Assembly: GCA_002309175.1 (NCBI GenBank)
Contig: DBWX01000010.1
Coordinates: forward strand, 95,909 to 129,203
DNA length: 33,295 nucleotides
Direction: 5' to 3'
From: Ruminococcaceae bacterium UBA1227
GTDB lineage: Bacteria > Bacillota > Clostridia > Oscillospirales > Acutalibacteraceae
Below the pieces are notes generated by a model, which searched no databases, was not told the origin of the DNA, and saw only the letters and a list, made by a program, of their open reading frames with translations. Positions 22,046 to 31,258 of the stretch are shown one piece after another (the stretch's first letter is position 1; each line of letters begins with the position of its first letter). The position numbers and the translations under genes are program-made.

Positions 22046-24079
22046 CTAACTTACAGTTTCTATTCTTTCAAACAGGGAGTCAACCTCCGCGCGCAGCGCG
22101 AGATGCTCGGGACGGGTGAGGTTACCGTCCTCCGCCAGCAGGGCGTCAGCGGCAGCCGTCGCCTTCTCGAGGGCGACCGGATTGTGGATCATATCGCTGA
22201 CATAGACCGGCTGGAAGCCGTGCTGGCGGGTGCCGTAAAAGTCACCCGTGCCGCGCAGCTCGAGGTCGCGCTGCGCGATAAGGAATCCGTCATTCGTCTC
22301 TGTCATTACCTTAAGTCTCTCAGTTGTCTGCTCCGACATATTGTCGGTGAGCAGAATACAGGTTGACTTAAAGGAGCCGCGGCCGACACGGCCGCGCAGC
22401 TGATGAAGCTGCGAAAGGCCGAAACGCTCCGCGTTCTCAATGAGCATTATGACTGCGTTCGGTACGTCAACGCCCACCTCTATGACGACAGTGGAGACGA
22501 GAAGCTGAATCTCCCCGCTCTGGAATTTCTCCATTACGGCGGACTTTTCAGCGGGTTTCATCTGGCCATGGAGAAGGCCCACACGATAGCCTTTGAAAGC
22601 ATTGTCCTTTATTGCGTTATAGTACTCGGTCGCAGAGAGCACACCGTCAAGTTCTCCCTCCTCAACAAGCGGACAGACAATATAACCCTGCCTGCCCTCG
22701 TCGAGGTGCTTCTTTATGTAGTTCCAGGCCCGCTCCCTGATACCGCTGTTTATCTTGTATGTCTCAATTGGAATACGGCCCTTCGGCAGCTCATCGATTA
22801 CGGAGACATCGAGGTCGCCGTAAATTGACCAGGCCAGTGTCCTGGGTATGGGAGTAGCCGACATGACGAGCACATGGACGCCGGCAGTCTTCTCCTGAAG
22901 CTTCGCTCTCTGGCGGACACCGAAACGGTGCTGTTCATCGGTTATCGCAAGGCCCAGCTTCAGGAACTCCACACCGTCTGAAATAATGGCGTGTGTTCCC
23001 ACAACTACGTCGATTTCACCGCTTATCAGGCCATCGTATACGGACCTCTTTTCGGCCGCTGTCATGGCTCCTGTTAAGGCTTTTACCTTTACGTTCGTAC
23101 CCTTGAAGAACTTTTCAAGGGTCTCAAAGTGCTGCATCGCAAGGATTTCAGTAGGTGCCATCATGGCGCTCTGGAAGCCGTTTTTCGCGCAGTTGTACAT
23201 GAGCGCAGCGGCAACCATCGTCTTGCCGGAGCCTACATCGCCCTGGAGCAGTCTGTTCATGGCAAAGCCGCTCTGCATGTCTTTTACGGCCGCCTCTATG
23301 CACTTTCGCTGCGCCCCCGTGGGCTCAAACGGAAGTGTCGCCAAGAATTCGCCCGTGCAGTCCTTCGCCGCAACAATGTCTGTCCTGACCTTGTTCTCGA
23401 CCTTCCTCATCTTGAGGCCGAGCTGGAGTTCAAAGAGCTCCTCAAATATGAATCTGCCCCTCGCCTCGTACATGCGTTTCATGGATGAGGGGAAGTGAAT
23501 TTCCGAAATTGCTTCTTTGAGGGACATCAGGCAGTACTGCTGCCTGATATCAGCGGGAAGAGGGTCTTCAATGGCGGCTCCGTACTGATGCAGGGCCTCG
23601 CCGACACACTTCTCAATATAGTTTGATGTCATCGAACCCGATCTGCGGTAGATGGGTCTTATACGCTGTTTTGTACCGGGCTCCTCTATACTCGGCGAGA
23701 GCATCTGTCTCCTGCCGTGATTGATTGTCACCTGGCCGAAGAAGAGCATCTCTTTTCCCGGCACGAGTTTTGCCGCGGCATACTTGTTGTTGAAAATCAG
23801 AATATGCACGGCTGCGGTGTCGTCAAATGCTTCGCATTCAAAGACCATGACACCACTCTTCGCCTTGTGGCGTTTGACCTCGCTGCCGACAACGGCTTTG
23901 ATGCAGCAGCGGTCCTCCCACTCGGCTCCCTCAATGTTTATGGGGCTGCTCCAGTCCTCATAGGCACGAGGATAAAAACGCAAAAGGGCGTCAATGGTGG
24001 ATACGCCGAGCGCATGAAACTGCTCGGCGCGTTTTTCACCAACGCCCTTTAGAAATTTAATCCTTGTGTCCGGAAGCAT
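22046..24079 (-). CDS. recG: ATP-dependent DNA helicase RecG
   Basis: RecG remodels stalled replication forks and Holliday junctions in the cytoplasm. The 677-residue protein, the usual length, begins with the wedge/OB region (FLKGVGEKRAEQFHALGV, PRAYEDWS) and continues with the SF2 helicase core: Walker A LLQGDVGSGKTMVAAAL, DEQH in ITDEQHRFGVRQR, motif III MSATPIPRTLA, YIVCPLVEEGE, VIEVGVDVPNA and the QLRGRVGRG motif, ending with the TRG region RDLELRGTGDFYGTRQ. GAGGT precedes the ATG. It is the last gene of the rny operon, 15 nt after fakA, an arrangement (gls24-fakA-recG) shared with B. subtilis yloU-yloV-recG. Confidence 0.97.
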   Translation of the reverse strand: MLPDTRIKFLKGVGEKRAEQFHALGVSTIDALLRFYPRAYEDWSSPINIEGAEWEDRCCIKAVVGSEVKRHKAKSGVMVFECEAFDDTAAVHILIFNNKYAAAKLVPGKEMLFFGQVTINHGRRQMLSPSIEEPGTKQRIRPIYRRSGSMTSNYIEKCVGEALHQYGAAIEDPLPADIRQQYCLMSLKEAISEIHFPSSMKRMYEARGRFIFEELFELQLGLKMRKVENKVRTDIVAAKDCTGEFLATLPFEPTGAQRKCIEAAVKDMQSGFAMNRLLQGDVGSGKTMVAAALMYNCAKNGFQSAMMAPTEILAMQHFETLEKFFKGTNVKVKALTGAMTAAEKRSVYDGLISGEIDVVVGTHAIISDGVEFLKLGLAITDEQHRFGVRQRAKLQEKTAGVHVLVMSATPIPRTLAWSIYGDLDVSVIDELPKGRIPIETYKINSGIRERAWNYIKKHLDEGRQGYIVCPLVEEGELDGVLSATEYYNAIKDNAFKGYRVGLLHGQMKPAEKSAVMEKFQSGEIQLLVSTVVIEVGVDVPNAVIMLIENAERFGLSQLHQLRGRVGRGSFKSTCILLTDNMSEQTTERLKVMTETNDGFLIAQRDLELRGTGDFYGTRQHGFQPVYVSDMIHNPVALEKATAAADALLAEDGNLTRPEHLALRAEVDSLFERIETVS

Positions 24080-24094
24080 AGATTACCTCGTGGA

Positions 24095-25732
24095 TTATTC
24101 TACGGAAATGATAAAGTGGTATACCGGTTGTCCGCCGGGAAGAACGGTTACTTCGATATCCTTGTATTTGTCCTTTATCATCTCTTCAAGCTTCACTGCG
24201 TCCTCTTCGGTCGCACCTTCGCCGTAGAAGATGGTAATATACTCTGTCGCCTTCTTGCAGAGGTGCTTTGTTGTCTTGAAGGCTGCATCGACTATATCGT
24301 CCTCAATTACGGTGATAGAGCCGTTCTCCATGCCGAGAATCTGGCCCTGCTTTACGGCCTTGCCGTCAATGAGGCTGTCGCGCGCCGCAAATGTGACCTG
24401 GGCGGTACCGACATTGTCTATGGCCTTTTTCATGGCAAGGTGGTTGTCATCTATCGACATATCGGGGTCATAGTTCATCATGGCCGTAATACCCTGGGGC
24501 ACGGACATGGTGGGAAGAACTATGACATTTCTCGAAGAGAGGGGCGCCGACTGTTCGGCGGCCATGATTATGTTCTTGTTGTTCGGAAGGACGAAGACCG
24601 TCTTCGCCGGAGTGGCTTCGACGGCATTTAAAATGTCCTCTGTAGAAGGGTTCATCGTCTGGCCGCCCGATACGACGAGGTCGGCACCGATTTCCTCAAA
24701 CATCTGCTTTAAGCCGTCGCCTGCGGCGACTGCGACAAATCCGATTTCATTCACCGGTTCAACAGGCTCATGCCTGTCGCCCGCCTTGGCGTTTATCTCG
24801 GCCTTTCTCTCCTCTTCACGCATGAGGCTTAAGTTCTCGATTTCAGAGCCTATGAGCGTGCCGAGTTTCATGGCCTCGACCATAACGGGGCCCGGCTCGT
24901 CTGTTGCGAGTGCCACCGTCATGATTCCGTCTTTCTTTTTTACTTTGACATTTGCGCCCACGGACTTGAGATAGGCTTTAAGGGTCGGAACATTCTTGTT
25001 CTCGTTGCGCTTGATTTTATACTCAAGTCTGTAGTCGTATTTCTTTATGACCTCTTCCTCCGGAAGATCGTCCTTCTTTTTGGCTGTGTCGCCGTCTGCC
25101 TCATTGGCGATTATACCGTTGCCTTCAAATACGGAGAGCATGCCGCGGAAGGCGTAGCAGAGACCCTTTCCGCCGGAGTCTATGACACCGGCCTTTTTAA
25201 GGACCGGGAGAAGTTCCGGTGTTGTCTCAAGGGCTTCTTCCGCGCCGATGCAGACGGCCTCCCAGACCTCCGCAATGTCCGCTTCCTTGTGCTCGGAGCC
25301 GTATGCGGCACCATCGCGGGCAGCTAGACGTACTACGGTCAGGATTGTACCCTCTGTCGGCTTCATTACCGCCTTGTAGGCGGATTCCACACCGTATGAA
25401 AGCGCCAGGAGCAAATCACGGGGCTCTGCCTCGTCCTTGCCCTTAAGGCCCTTTGATATTCCTCGGAAAATAAGTGAGAGAATAACACCTGAGTTACCTC
25501 TCGCGCCGCGGAGCATGGCGGAAGAAGTTGTCTTCGCCACCGCGGATATGGTCACATCATCAGGAAGTACGGCAAGCTCGCGGGCGGCCGAATCCATGGT
25601 CATGCACATGTTCGTGCCCGTGTCTCCGTCCGGTACGGGGAAGACATTGAGGGAGTCAACTTCCTGTCTGTGGTTCATTATATTGTTAGACGCCGAAATA
25701 ATGGCGTCACGCAAAACTGCACCTGTTATCAA
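24095..25732 (-). CDS. fakA: Fatty acid kinase subunit FakA (DAK2 domain, YloV-like)
   Basis: FakA is the ATP-binding subunit that phosphorylates fatty acids presented by a FakB (DegV family) protein, feeding exogenous fatty acids into phospholipids. The 545-residue protein has the N-terminal DAK2 kinase domain with NVFPVPDGDTGTNMCMTM (nucleotide/Mg binding) and MLRGARGNSGVILS, a middle linker, and a C-terminal domain with AGDGLKQMFEEIGADLVVSGGQTMNPSTEDI and LPNNKNIIMAAEQ. The start is TTG (25732) placed 7 nt after AGAGGTG. No fakB gene lies in the window. It sits between gls24 and recG. Confidence 0.94.
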   Translation of the reverse strand: MITGAVLRDAIISASNNIMNHRQEVDSLNVFPVPDGDTGTNMCMTMDSAARELAVLPDDVTISAVAKTTSSAMLRGARGNSGVILSLIFRGISKGLKGKDEAEPRDLLLALSYGVESAYKAVMKPTEGTILTVVRLAARDGAAYGSEHKEADIAEVWEAVCIGAEEALETTPELLPVLKKAGVIDSGGKGLCYAFRGMLSVFEGNGIIANEADGDTAKKKDDLPEEEVIKKYDYRLEYKIKRNENKNVPTLKAYLKSVGANVKVKKKDGIMTVALATDEPGPVMVEAMKLGTLIGSEIENLSLMREEERKAEINAKAGDRHEPVEPVNEIGFVAVAAGDGLKQMFEEIGADLVVSGGQTMNPSTEDILNAVEATPAKTVFVLPNNKNIIMAAEQSAPLSSRNVIVLPTMSVPQGITAMMNYDPDMSIDDNHLAMKKAIDNVGTAQVTFAARDSLIDGKAVKQGQILGMENGSITVIEDDIVDAAFKTTKHLCKKATEYITIFYGEGATEEDAVKLEEMIKDKYKDIEVTVLPGGQPVYHFIISVE

Positions 25733-25745
25733 TTTAGCGCACCTC

Positions 25746-26099
25746 TCAGGAAATCATTGAATCCACGTAGACATTAACCTCTTTGACTGAAAGGCCGGTC
25801 GCATCCTCGATTGTGTAGCGCACCTTGTTGACTATGCTGTCTACTATGGTAGAGATGTTTACGCCGTAAGTGACGATGATATGGAGCTCGATTACGAGTC
25901 CGTCATCATCCATGACGACATTTACACCTCTGTCAAGATAATACTTTGTTCTGTGGAAGAACGAGCGGACATACTGTGACAGTCCGCTGTTGGCCATGCC
26001 GACAACGCCGAAGCAGGTCGGAACGACACTGCCGAGCAGCTGTGAGAAATACTGTTCGGAGATTTCAACTTTTCCGAGTGCGTTTTCACATTTAACCAT
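25746..26099 (-). CDS. yloU: Asp23/Gls24 family envelope-stress protein (YloU-like)
   Basis: The 117-residue protein starts at the ATG at 26099 (MVKCENALGKVEISEQY) behind AAAGGAGAG; an upstream in-frame start at 26165 would overlap the SBP gene. Family hallmarks are GKVEISEQYFSQL, VVGMANSG, a central charged stretch DRGVNVVMDDDGLVIELHIIV and TIVDSIVNKVRYTIEDATGL ending VKEVNVYV. Gls24 proteins are linked to membrane and alkaline stress, and YloU-type members routinely precede fakA. The biochemical role is not known. Confidence 0.93.
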   Translation of the reverse strand: MVKCENALGKVEISEQYFSQLLGSVVPTCFGVVGMANSGLSQYVRSFFHRTKYYLDRGVNVVMDDDGLVIELHIIVTYGVNISTIVDSIVNKVRYTIEDATGLSVKEVNVYVDSMIS

Positions 26100-26112
26100 A
26101 AAACACTCTCCT

Positions 26113-27528
26113 TTACTTGTACCATTGCGGAAGATTCGCAAACGGTATATTGGGAAGCGGCTCAACGCCGCCCTGAAGGCTCTTTGCGTAGCTTACCACG
26201 CCGTATCTTATACAGATCGGGACAAACGGCTGTGTGGCCGTGAAGTCCACCATGAACTCGGACGGTGTGGCAGCGCCGGCAAGCATATTGAAAGCTCTTG
26301 CCTGTACATATTCATCAATCCACAGCAGCGGGGCAAAGTTCATGTCGTTGCTCATCTTGTACTCGCCTATGTACATATCGTACCGGCCGTTCTCAAGAGC
26401 CTCGTCAAAGAGTTCCCTGTCCGCTACGTCGACTTTTGAATTTATACCAAGCTCTGCGAGCTGATCGCCTATTCTCTGTGCACACTTCAGACGGAATCCG
26501 TTTCCGGACGTTATCAGAATTGTGACTGTGTACTTATCCAGTGTGGAAGTGATGTATTCCTTCGCCTCATCCACGGACATCGGTGCCTCCCAGGCTACTC
26601 CGTCCGCGGCATACCACTGGGGATTGAACGGCACGTTTGTGGCCTGGCCGTAGCCTTCATAGCCCGACTCGAGAAGCTGCTGCTTGTCGAGAGCTATGGC
26701 GATGGCCTGGCGGAGTTTTTCGTTGCCGAAATAGTTGGCCTGGTTGAAGGCGAGGTAGACCAGGTTGTTCAGATCGACCTGCGCGGCGCCGGAGGCGATT
26801 CTCTTGCTCTCGCCTGTCGGCATCTCGTCATACCAGGCATCAATCGTACCGATTACGAGTCCCATGTTCAGGCTCGAGGTGTCGGTGGTGTTGATGAGGT
26901 TGATTGTGGTCGTGGCATAATCACTGCCGGGATAGTATTTATTTCTCGTAAGGGTGCCGCCATCCGTCGTCGTCTTGTAGATGTACGGACCCGAACTTGC
27001 GGGGATATCGTCCGAGCCGTCGGGAATTATCGGGAAAATGAGGTCGGCCGCCGCATAGGTATTCGGCGATGTAGTGACAAACTGTACCTCATCCTCAGAC
27101 AATGTGACGCAGGTTGATACGTTTCTGAGCATTGAACCGTAGTACCTGGACTGTTTCGCGGCACGGAAGCTGTAGACTACATCTTCCGGTGTTATGAACT
27201 GGCCGTTTGAGAACTTCCGTGAAGTGTCTATCTTGACGTTGAAAGTCAGGTTGACCTGCTCATATGAGACCGCGAGGCTCGGCGTGGGATAGTAGGACTT
27301 GTCGATTTTGTAGAGGCTGTCATAAAGCAGCGGCATAATACAGTAGTTTATGAGGCTTCTGCAGGTGAAAGGATTAAGTCCCTCTTCCCTCGAGTAGGGG
27401 ATGTTTATGGGCTTTGAAGAGACCTCTGAACCGCCTTTATTGTCAAGGTTTCCCTTTCCGTCCCTGTGACAGGCACAGAATGAGAGAAGGAAAACTATGG
27501 AGAATAAAAGGCAGATCGCTCTCTTCAA
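26113..27528 (-). CDS. ABC transporter substrate-binding lipoprotein, family 5 (orphan)
   Basis: A 471-residue extracytoplasmic solute-binding protein of the peptide/nickel family (SBP_bac_5). It starts at a TTG (27528) 2 nt after the ymdB stop and 7 nt after AGGAGG. The signal peptide ends FLLSFCAC; Cys20 is the likely lipidated residue, with Cys18 possible. Family features are SREEGLNPFTCRSLINYCIMPL cut to its core (EEGLNPFTCRSL), LYDSLYKIDKSYYPTPSLA, FSNGQFITPEDVVYSF, LVYLAFNQANYFGNEKLRQAIAIALDK reduced to NEKLRQAIAIALDK, and a C-terminal lobe. It is shorter than typical OppA (~540). No permease or ATPase genes are adjacent, so it is an orphan receptor or works with distant permeases. The ligand is not predictable. 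Confidence 0.9.
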   Translation of the reverse strand: MKRAICLLFSIVFLLSFCACHRDGKGNLDNKGGSEVSSKPINIPYSREEGLNPFTCRSLINYCIMPLLYDSLYKIDKSYYPTPSLAVSYEQVNLTFNVKIDTSRKFSNGQFITPEDVVYSFRAAKQSRYYGSMLRNVSTCVTLSEDEVQFVTTSPNTYAAADLIFPIIPDGSDDIPASSGPYIYKTTTDGGTLTRNKYYPGSDYATTTINLINTTDTSSLNMGLVIGTIDAWYDEMPTGESKRIASGAAQVDLNNLVYLAFNQANYFGNEKLRQAIAIALDKQQLLESGYEGYGQATNVPFNPQWYAADGVAWEAPMSVDEAKEYITSTLDKYTVTILITSGNGFRLKCAQRIGDQLAELGINSKVDVADRELFDEALENGRYDMYIGEYKMSNDMNFAPLLWIDEYVQARAFNMLAGAATPSEFMVDFTATQPFVPICIRYGVVSYAKSLQGGVEPLPNIPFANLPQWYK

Positions 27529-27530
27529 GC

Positions 27531-28307
27531 TCAGTCCTCCTTAAGCTGAATGCGGCGGACGGATGTGGTCCGGCCGCTCTTTTCATCGATTTCAAACAGG
27601 CAGGCGTCGAGTCCGGCCCTGCCCTTCTTCCAGTCAAATCTTGCAGGCATGTTGAGTTTGAACTTGTTTATAACAATTTCGGGATCAACGCCGAGCACGG
27701 AGTCACGCGTTCCGGTCATGCCGAGATCGGTGATATAGCCCGTGCCGTTTTCGAGGATCTGCTCGTCAGCCGTCTGCACATGAGTGTGCGTTCCGGCGAG
27801 AACCGAGACCCTGCCGTCGAGATAAAATCCCATGGCGCGTTTTTCCGAGGTGGTCTCTGCATGAAAATCAACGATTATGATTTTGCAGCCTTTGAGTTCC
27901 TCAAGTATGCCGTCGATGAGATTGAAAGGATTTTCAAGCGGGTCCATGTACATGGTACCCATAAGATTTATTACGCCGACCTGCACCTTTCCCTTGTCCA
28001 GGACACAGTAGCCGTGTCCGGGGACATCCGAAAGATAGTTGGCAGGTCGGAGAAGACAATCCGTATCTTCAAAGAACGAGTAGGCTTCGCGGCGCCTGAA
28101 GGCGTGGTTGCCGGTCGTTATGACATCGGCGCCCGAAGTAAAGATATGCTCGGCGGACACCACGGTTATACCGTTTCCGTCTGCCGAGTTCTCCCCGTTT
28201 ACAATACAGATATCTACGCCTTCCTCACGTTTGAGGGAAGGCAGCGAGCGGCGAAGCATCTCAAGTCCTGTGCTGCCGACTACATCACCCACCATGAGTA
28301 CTTTCAC
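27531..28307 (-). CDS. ymdB: YmdB-type metallophosphoesterase (2',3'-cyclic NMP phosphodiesterase)
   Basis: YmdB-family enzymes hydrolyse 2',3'-cyclic nucleotides and influence biofilm and sporulation choice in B. subtilis. The 258-residue protein has the di-metal site motifs MVGDVVGSTG (Asp8), NGENSADGNGIT, TTGNHAF, DFHAETTSEKRAMG and AGTHTHVQTADE. The start is a GTG (28307, MKVLMVGD), with AAGGCG as a modest ribosome-binding site. It lies 20 nt downstream of rny, the same order as rny-ymdB in Bacillota, fitting a shared role in RNA turnover because RNA degradation yields 2',3'-cyclic products. Confidence 0.95.
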   Translation of the reverse strand: MKVLMVGDVVGSTGLEMLRRSLPSLKREEGVDICIVNGENSADGNGITVVSAEHIFTSGADVITTGNHAFRRREAYSFFEDTDCLLRPANYLSDVPGHGYCVLDKGKVQVGVINLMGTMYMDPLENPFNLIDGILEELKGCKIIIVDFHAETTSEKRAMGFYLDGRVSVLAGTHTHVQTADEQILENGTGYITDLGMTGTRDSVLGVDPEIVINKFKLNMPARFDWKKGRAGLDACLFEIDEKSGRTTSVRRIQLKED

Positions 28308-28327
28308 TGCTTCGCCTTCTTTCTGTC

Positions 28328-29881
28328 TTATTTCGCGAAATCCGTGGCACGGCTTTCGCGTACAACATTTACTTTGATCTGGCCCGGATACTCAAGTTCG
28401 GACTCGATCTTCTGTGCTATGTCATGAGCAAGGATAACCATCTTGTCGTCCGATACCTGCTCGGGCTTGACGAGGATTCTGACCTCGCGGCCCGCCTGGA
28501 TTGCAAAGGATGTGTCGACGCCGTCGAACGATGTCGCAATCTCTTCGAGTTTCTCAAGACGCTTAATATAGTTTTCGATGTTCTCCCTGCGTGCGCCCGG
28601 GCGTGCCGCCGAAATGGCGTCCGCGGCCTGGACTATGAAGGCGACAACCGACTTCGGTTCAACGTCGCCGTGATGTGCCTGGATGGCGTGGATAACCTGC
28701 TCGTTCTCCTTGTACTTCTTCGCGAACTCAACACCGAGCTGAACGTGGGTACCCTCATACTCATGGTCTATCGCCTTGCCTATGTCGTGAAGGAGACCGG
28801 CGCGCTTCGCAAGTTTCACGTCAGCGCCGAGTTCCTCGGCAAGAAGGCCTGAGATAAATGATACCTCGAGCGAGTGATTGAGAACGTTCTGTCCGTAGCT
28901 TGTGCGGTAACGGAGACGTCCGAGAAGTTTGACGAGTTCGGGATGAAGATTGCCGACGCCCGCGTCGACAACGGCGCGCTCACCTGTCTGCTTGATAGTC
29001 TGCTCAACCTCGCGGCGGCATTTCTCAACTGTCTCCTCGATACGGGCCGGATGGATACGGCCGTCCGCGATAAGACGCTCAAGAGTGAGGCGCGCAATCT
29101 CACGGCGTACCGGGTCAAAGCAGGAAACGGTGATTGCTTCGGGTGTATCATCGATAATGAGGTCAACACCCGTGATGGTTTCGATGGCGCGTATGTTACG
29201 GCCCTCGCGGCCGATTATACGGCCCTTCATCTCGTCATTCGGAAGGCTTACTACCGATACGGTGGCCTCCGCGGCGTGGTCTGCCGCGCAGCGCTGGATG
29301 GCGGTGACGATATACTCACGCGCCAGGGCGTCGGCCTCGTCCTTCATCTTCTCTTTGTAGTCGAGAATTCTTACTGCCTTTTCGTGGTCAAGTGCATCTT
29401 CAAGCTGTTCAAGGAGATAAGCCTTGGCCTGTTCCTTTGAGTAGCCGGAGATCTTTTCAAGCATCTCGAGCTGACTCTTCTTCATGGTTTCAACTTCTGA
29501 AATTTTCGCTTCAGCGACTTTGATTTTTTCGGAGAGGATATCCTCCTTCTTTTCTATTGCGTCAATTTTCTTATCGAGGTTTTCCTCTTTCTGGATTAAT
29601 CTGTGCTCCTGGCGCTGTACCTCAGCGCGGCGTTCGCGCAGGTCCTTTTCAGTCTCTGAGCGTTGTTTGTGAATTTCATCTTTTGCTTCCAGAATTGCTT
29701 CTTTTTTCTTCTGCTCCGCCGTGGTCATGGCCTGGTTTATGATTCTCGTGGCTTCCTGGTTTGCCGAACCGATTGCGGCCTCAGCGGTCTTTTTTCTGTG
29801 TTCCCCACCCGCTATGAAGCCTATTACGGCAAATATGACAGCTGCCGCGATTATGAGCAGAATCGCAACTGCAAGTTTCAA
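28328..29881 (-). CDS. rny: Ribonuclease Y
   Basis: RNase Y is the membrane-anchored endoribonuclease that initiates mRNA decay in most Bacillota. The 517-residue protein has an N-terminal membrane helix (about 4-25), a long coiled coil (~30-205: RKKTAEAAIGSANQEATRI and beyond), a KH domain (KGRIIGREGRNIRAIE, ~220-275) and an HD domain (LLHDIGKAIDHE, with IHAIQAHHGDVEP). Length and domain order match B. subtilis RNase Y. The start is TTG (29881), 8 nt after AGGAGGTG. It heads the six-gene operon to recG and follows the htrA terminator. Confidence 0.97.
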   Translation of the reverse strand: MKLAVAILLIIAAAVIFAVIGFIAGGEHRKKTAEAAIGSANQEATRIINQAMTTAEQKKKEAILEAKDEIHKQRSETEKDLRERRAEVQRQEHRLIQKEENLDKKIDAIEKKEDILSEKIKVAEAKISEVETMKKSQLEMLEKISGYSKEQAKAYLLEQLEDALDHEKAVRILDYKEKMKDEADALAREYIVTAIQRCAADHAAEATVSVVSLPNDEMKGRIIGREGRNIRAIETITGVDLIIDDTPEAITVSCFDPVRREIARLTLERLIADGRIHPARIEETVEKCRREVEQTIKQTGERAVVDAGVGNLHPELVKLLGRLRYRTSYGQNVLNHSLEVSFISGLLAEELGADVKLAKRAGLLHDIGKAIDHEYEGTHVQLGVEFAKKYKENEQVIHAIQAHHGDVEPKSVVAFIVQAADAISAARPGARRENIENYIKRLEKLEEIATSFDGVDTSFAIQAGREVRILVKPEQVSDDKMVILAHDIAQKIESELEYPGQIKVNVVRESRATDFAK

Positions 29882-29959
29882 AGATAATTCACCTCCTGTT
29901 TCTTTATATTGCGTAATATGTGAAGTTTAATTATAAACATAACACCACATTAACTATAT

Positions 29960-29988
29960 AACTATACCATAGATAGTTAAAAAGGGCA
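29960..29988 (-). promoter_or_regulatory. Probable promoter of the rny operon
   Basis: On the minus strand TTGCCC, located in the terminator stem arm, is followed after 17 nt by TATAGT with a TGg extended -10 (near 29967-29972). Another TATAAT lies nearer the gene (about 29930-29936) but lacks a good -35. As at rplU, promoter and upstream terminator overlap. Exact limits are approximate. Confidence 0.5.
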
Positions 29989-30009
29989 ATGCAAAAATGC
30001 ATTGCCCTT
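29979..30009 (-). terminator. Terminator after htrA
   Basis: A perfect 12-bp stem (AAGGGCAATGCA with TGCATTGCCCTT, 4-nt loop; 29982-30009) is followed on the minus strand by TTT then AAC; the stem's own final TT extends the T-run. It lies 13 nt past the htrA stop. Confidence 0.88.
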
Positions 30010-30022
30010 GAAGCTGCGTTAT

Positions 30023-31258
30023 TTAATCGCCGAACGGGTTGTCAAAGCCTCCGTCTTCCGGCTCAGTCTCTGCCGCGGCAGTACCGGTATCCTCCACGAG
30101 TTCACAGGTTATTTTGAACGTGTCTATGGAGTAATCACGGTTTACATGAGCGATAGTCAGCTGAAGTTTGTCGCCCGGTTTTGCCTTCTCAATTATATTC
30201 AGAAGTACATCAACCTTATCCATGTCCTTGCCGTTTGCGGCAATTATCATATCGCCGGCTACGACTTCCGTGTCGTAGAGTGAGCTTGACGGATCGATTT
30301 CGGCTATGATTATCGTTCCCGCGGGAAGATCGTTGTCATTGACTATCTTCGCATATGTCAGGTTCTGGTTGCAGGTCATATAGCTTATGCCCAGTTTTGC
30401 CCTGTCCTTGACATATCCGGATGTGAGTATGTCATCGGCAACATCCTTGAAGACACTGCTCGGTACGGCAAATCCCATACCCTCGTACTCTTCATCTGCA
30501 ATCTTTGAAGAGTTCATACCGATAACCTGGCCGTAGCTGTTTATGAGCGCTCCGCCTGAGTTACCGGGATTGATTGCGGCATCATGCTGGATACATGTCA
30601 TGGTATATCTGGATGATGAAGTTGTAGTAGGTCTGCTTATTGCGGAAACATAGCCGCCGGTGAAGGAACCGAAGTAGGCAGTACCGCCCGGATTGCCTAT
30701 GGCATAGACGGGTTCACCGACTTTGAGCACTGAGGAGTCACCGAACTCGGCGAGTGTAAAGCCTGTAGCCTTTACACGCAGCACCGCTACGTCAGTTCGT
30801 GTATCATATCCCACTACCTCAGCGTCGTACTGAGTGCCGTTCTCAAGCTCAATTTTCGTCGTAATGCCCGTAGAATCAACAATATGAGCGCATGTCAGAA
30901 CATAGGTATAAGTTCCTGTCAGATCCTCGCTCATGAAGATACCCGAACCCTCGCCGACGTTCTCACTGCCTCTGTAGGTAATTACCGCCATAACAGAAGG
31001 CTGAACCTTTTCGGCTATCTGAACGGGAGTCAGTGTGTCTCCGGAGGCCTTTTCGTTGTATTCCTTTGACTCGGCAATTTCAACGGATGCGGTCATATCC
31101 GCGTTTGACTGACGTTTTCTCTCCTTGTCGGCGCTCTTGCCGGACAGGATTATTGATATTGCCGCTATACCCGCAATCAGCACTATGGCCACGAGCATGA
31201 TTATGAAAAAGGTACGGCCTGCCTTTCCGGCCTTTTTATTGGTGGTTGTTTCTTCCAC
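30023..31258 (-). CDS. htrA: HtrA-like serine protease with PDZ domain
   Basis: A membrane-anchored envelope quality-control protease of the S1C (DegP/HtrA) family. The GTG at 31258 is preferred because GGAAGTGAT, a long match to the anti-Shine-Dalgarno, ends 4 nt before it; a second GTG at 31267 overlaps that site. With this start (411 residues) there is a cytoplasmic tip and a membrane helix (~17-39), then the trypsin-like domain with the triad H125 (TCAHIVD), D156 (DTRTDVAVL) and S234 (NPGNSGGA), and one PDZ domain (~290-380, DTEVVAGDMIIAANG), ending in an acidic tail. It overlaps the end of the sensor kinase gene by 23 nt and is last in the RR-HK-htrA unit. Confidence 0.95.
   Translation of the reverse strand: MEETTTNKKAGKAGRTFFIIMLVAIVLIAGIAAISIILSGKSADKERKRQSNADMTASVEIAESKEYNEKASGDTLTPVQIAEKVQPSVMAVITYRGSENVGEGSGIFMSEDLTGTYTYVLTCAHIVDSTGITTKIELENGTQYDAEVVGYDTRTDVAVLRVKATGFTLAEFGDSSVLKVGEPVYAIGNPGGTAYFGSFTGGYVSAISRPTTTSSSRYTMTCIQHDAAINPGNSGGALINSYGQVIGMNSSKIADEEYEGMGFAVPSSVFKDVADDILTSGYVKDRAKLGISYMTCNQNLTYAKIVNDNDLPAGTIIIAEIDPSSSLYDTEVVAGDMIIAANGKDMDKVDVLLNIIEKAKPGDKLQLTIAHVNRDYSIDTFKITCELVEDTGTAAAETEPEDGGFDNPFGD

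Noticed and set aside
24116..24631. Plus-strand reading frame opposite fakA
   Set aside because: It is antisense to a conserved gene with correct DAK2 motifs; no start signal or family match.
27414..28427. 337-aa plus-strand reading frame opposite ymdB and the SBP start
   Set aside because: It is fully antisense to two well-supported genes, has no family-like motifs and no good ribosome-binding site.
28874..29440. Plus-strand reading frame opposite rny
   Set aside because: It mirrors RNase Y codons on the other strand; the coding evidence for rny is decisive.
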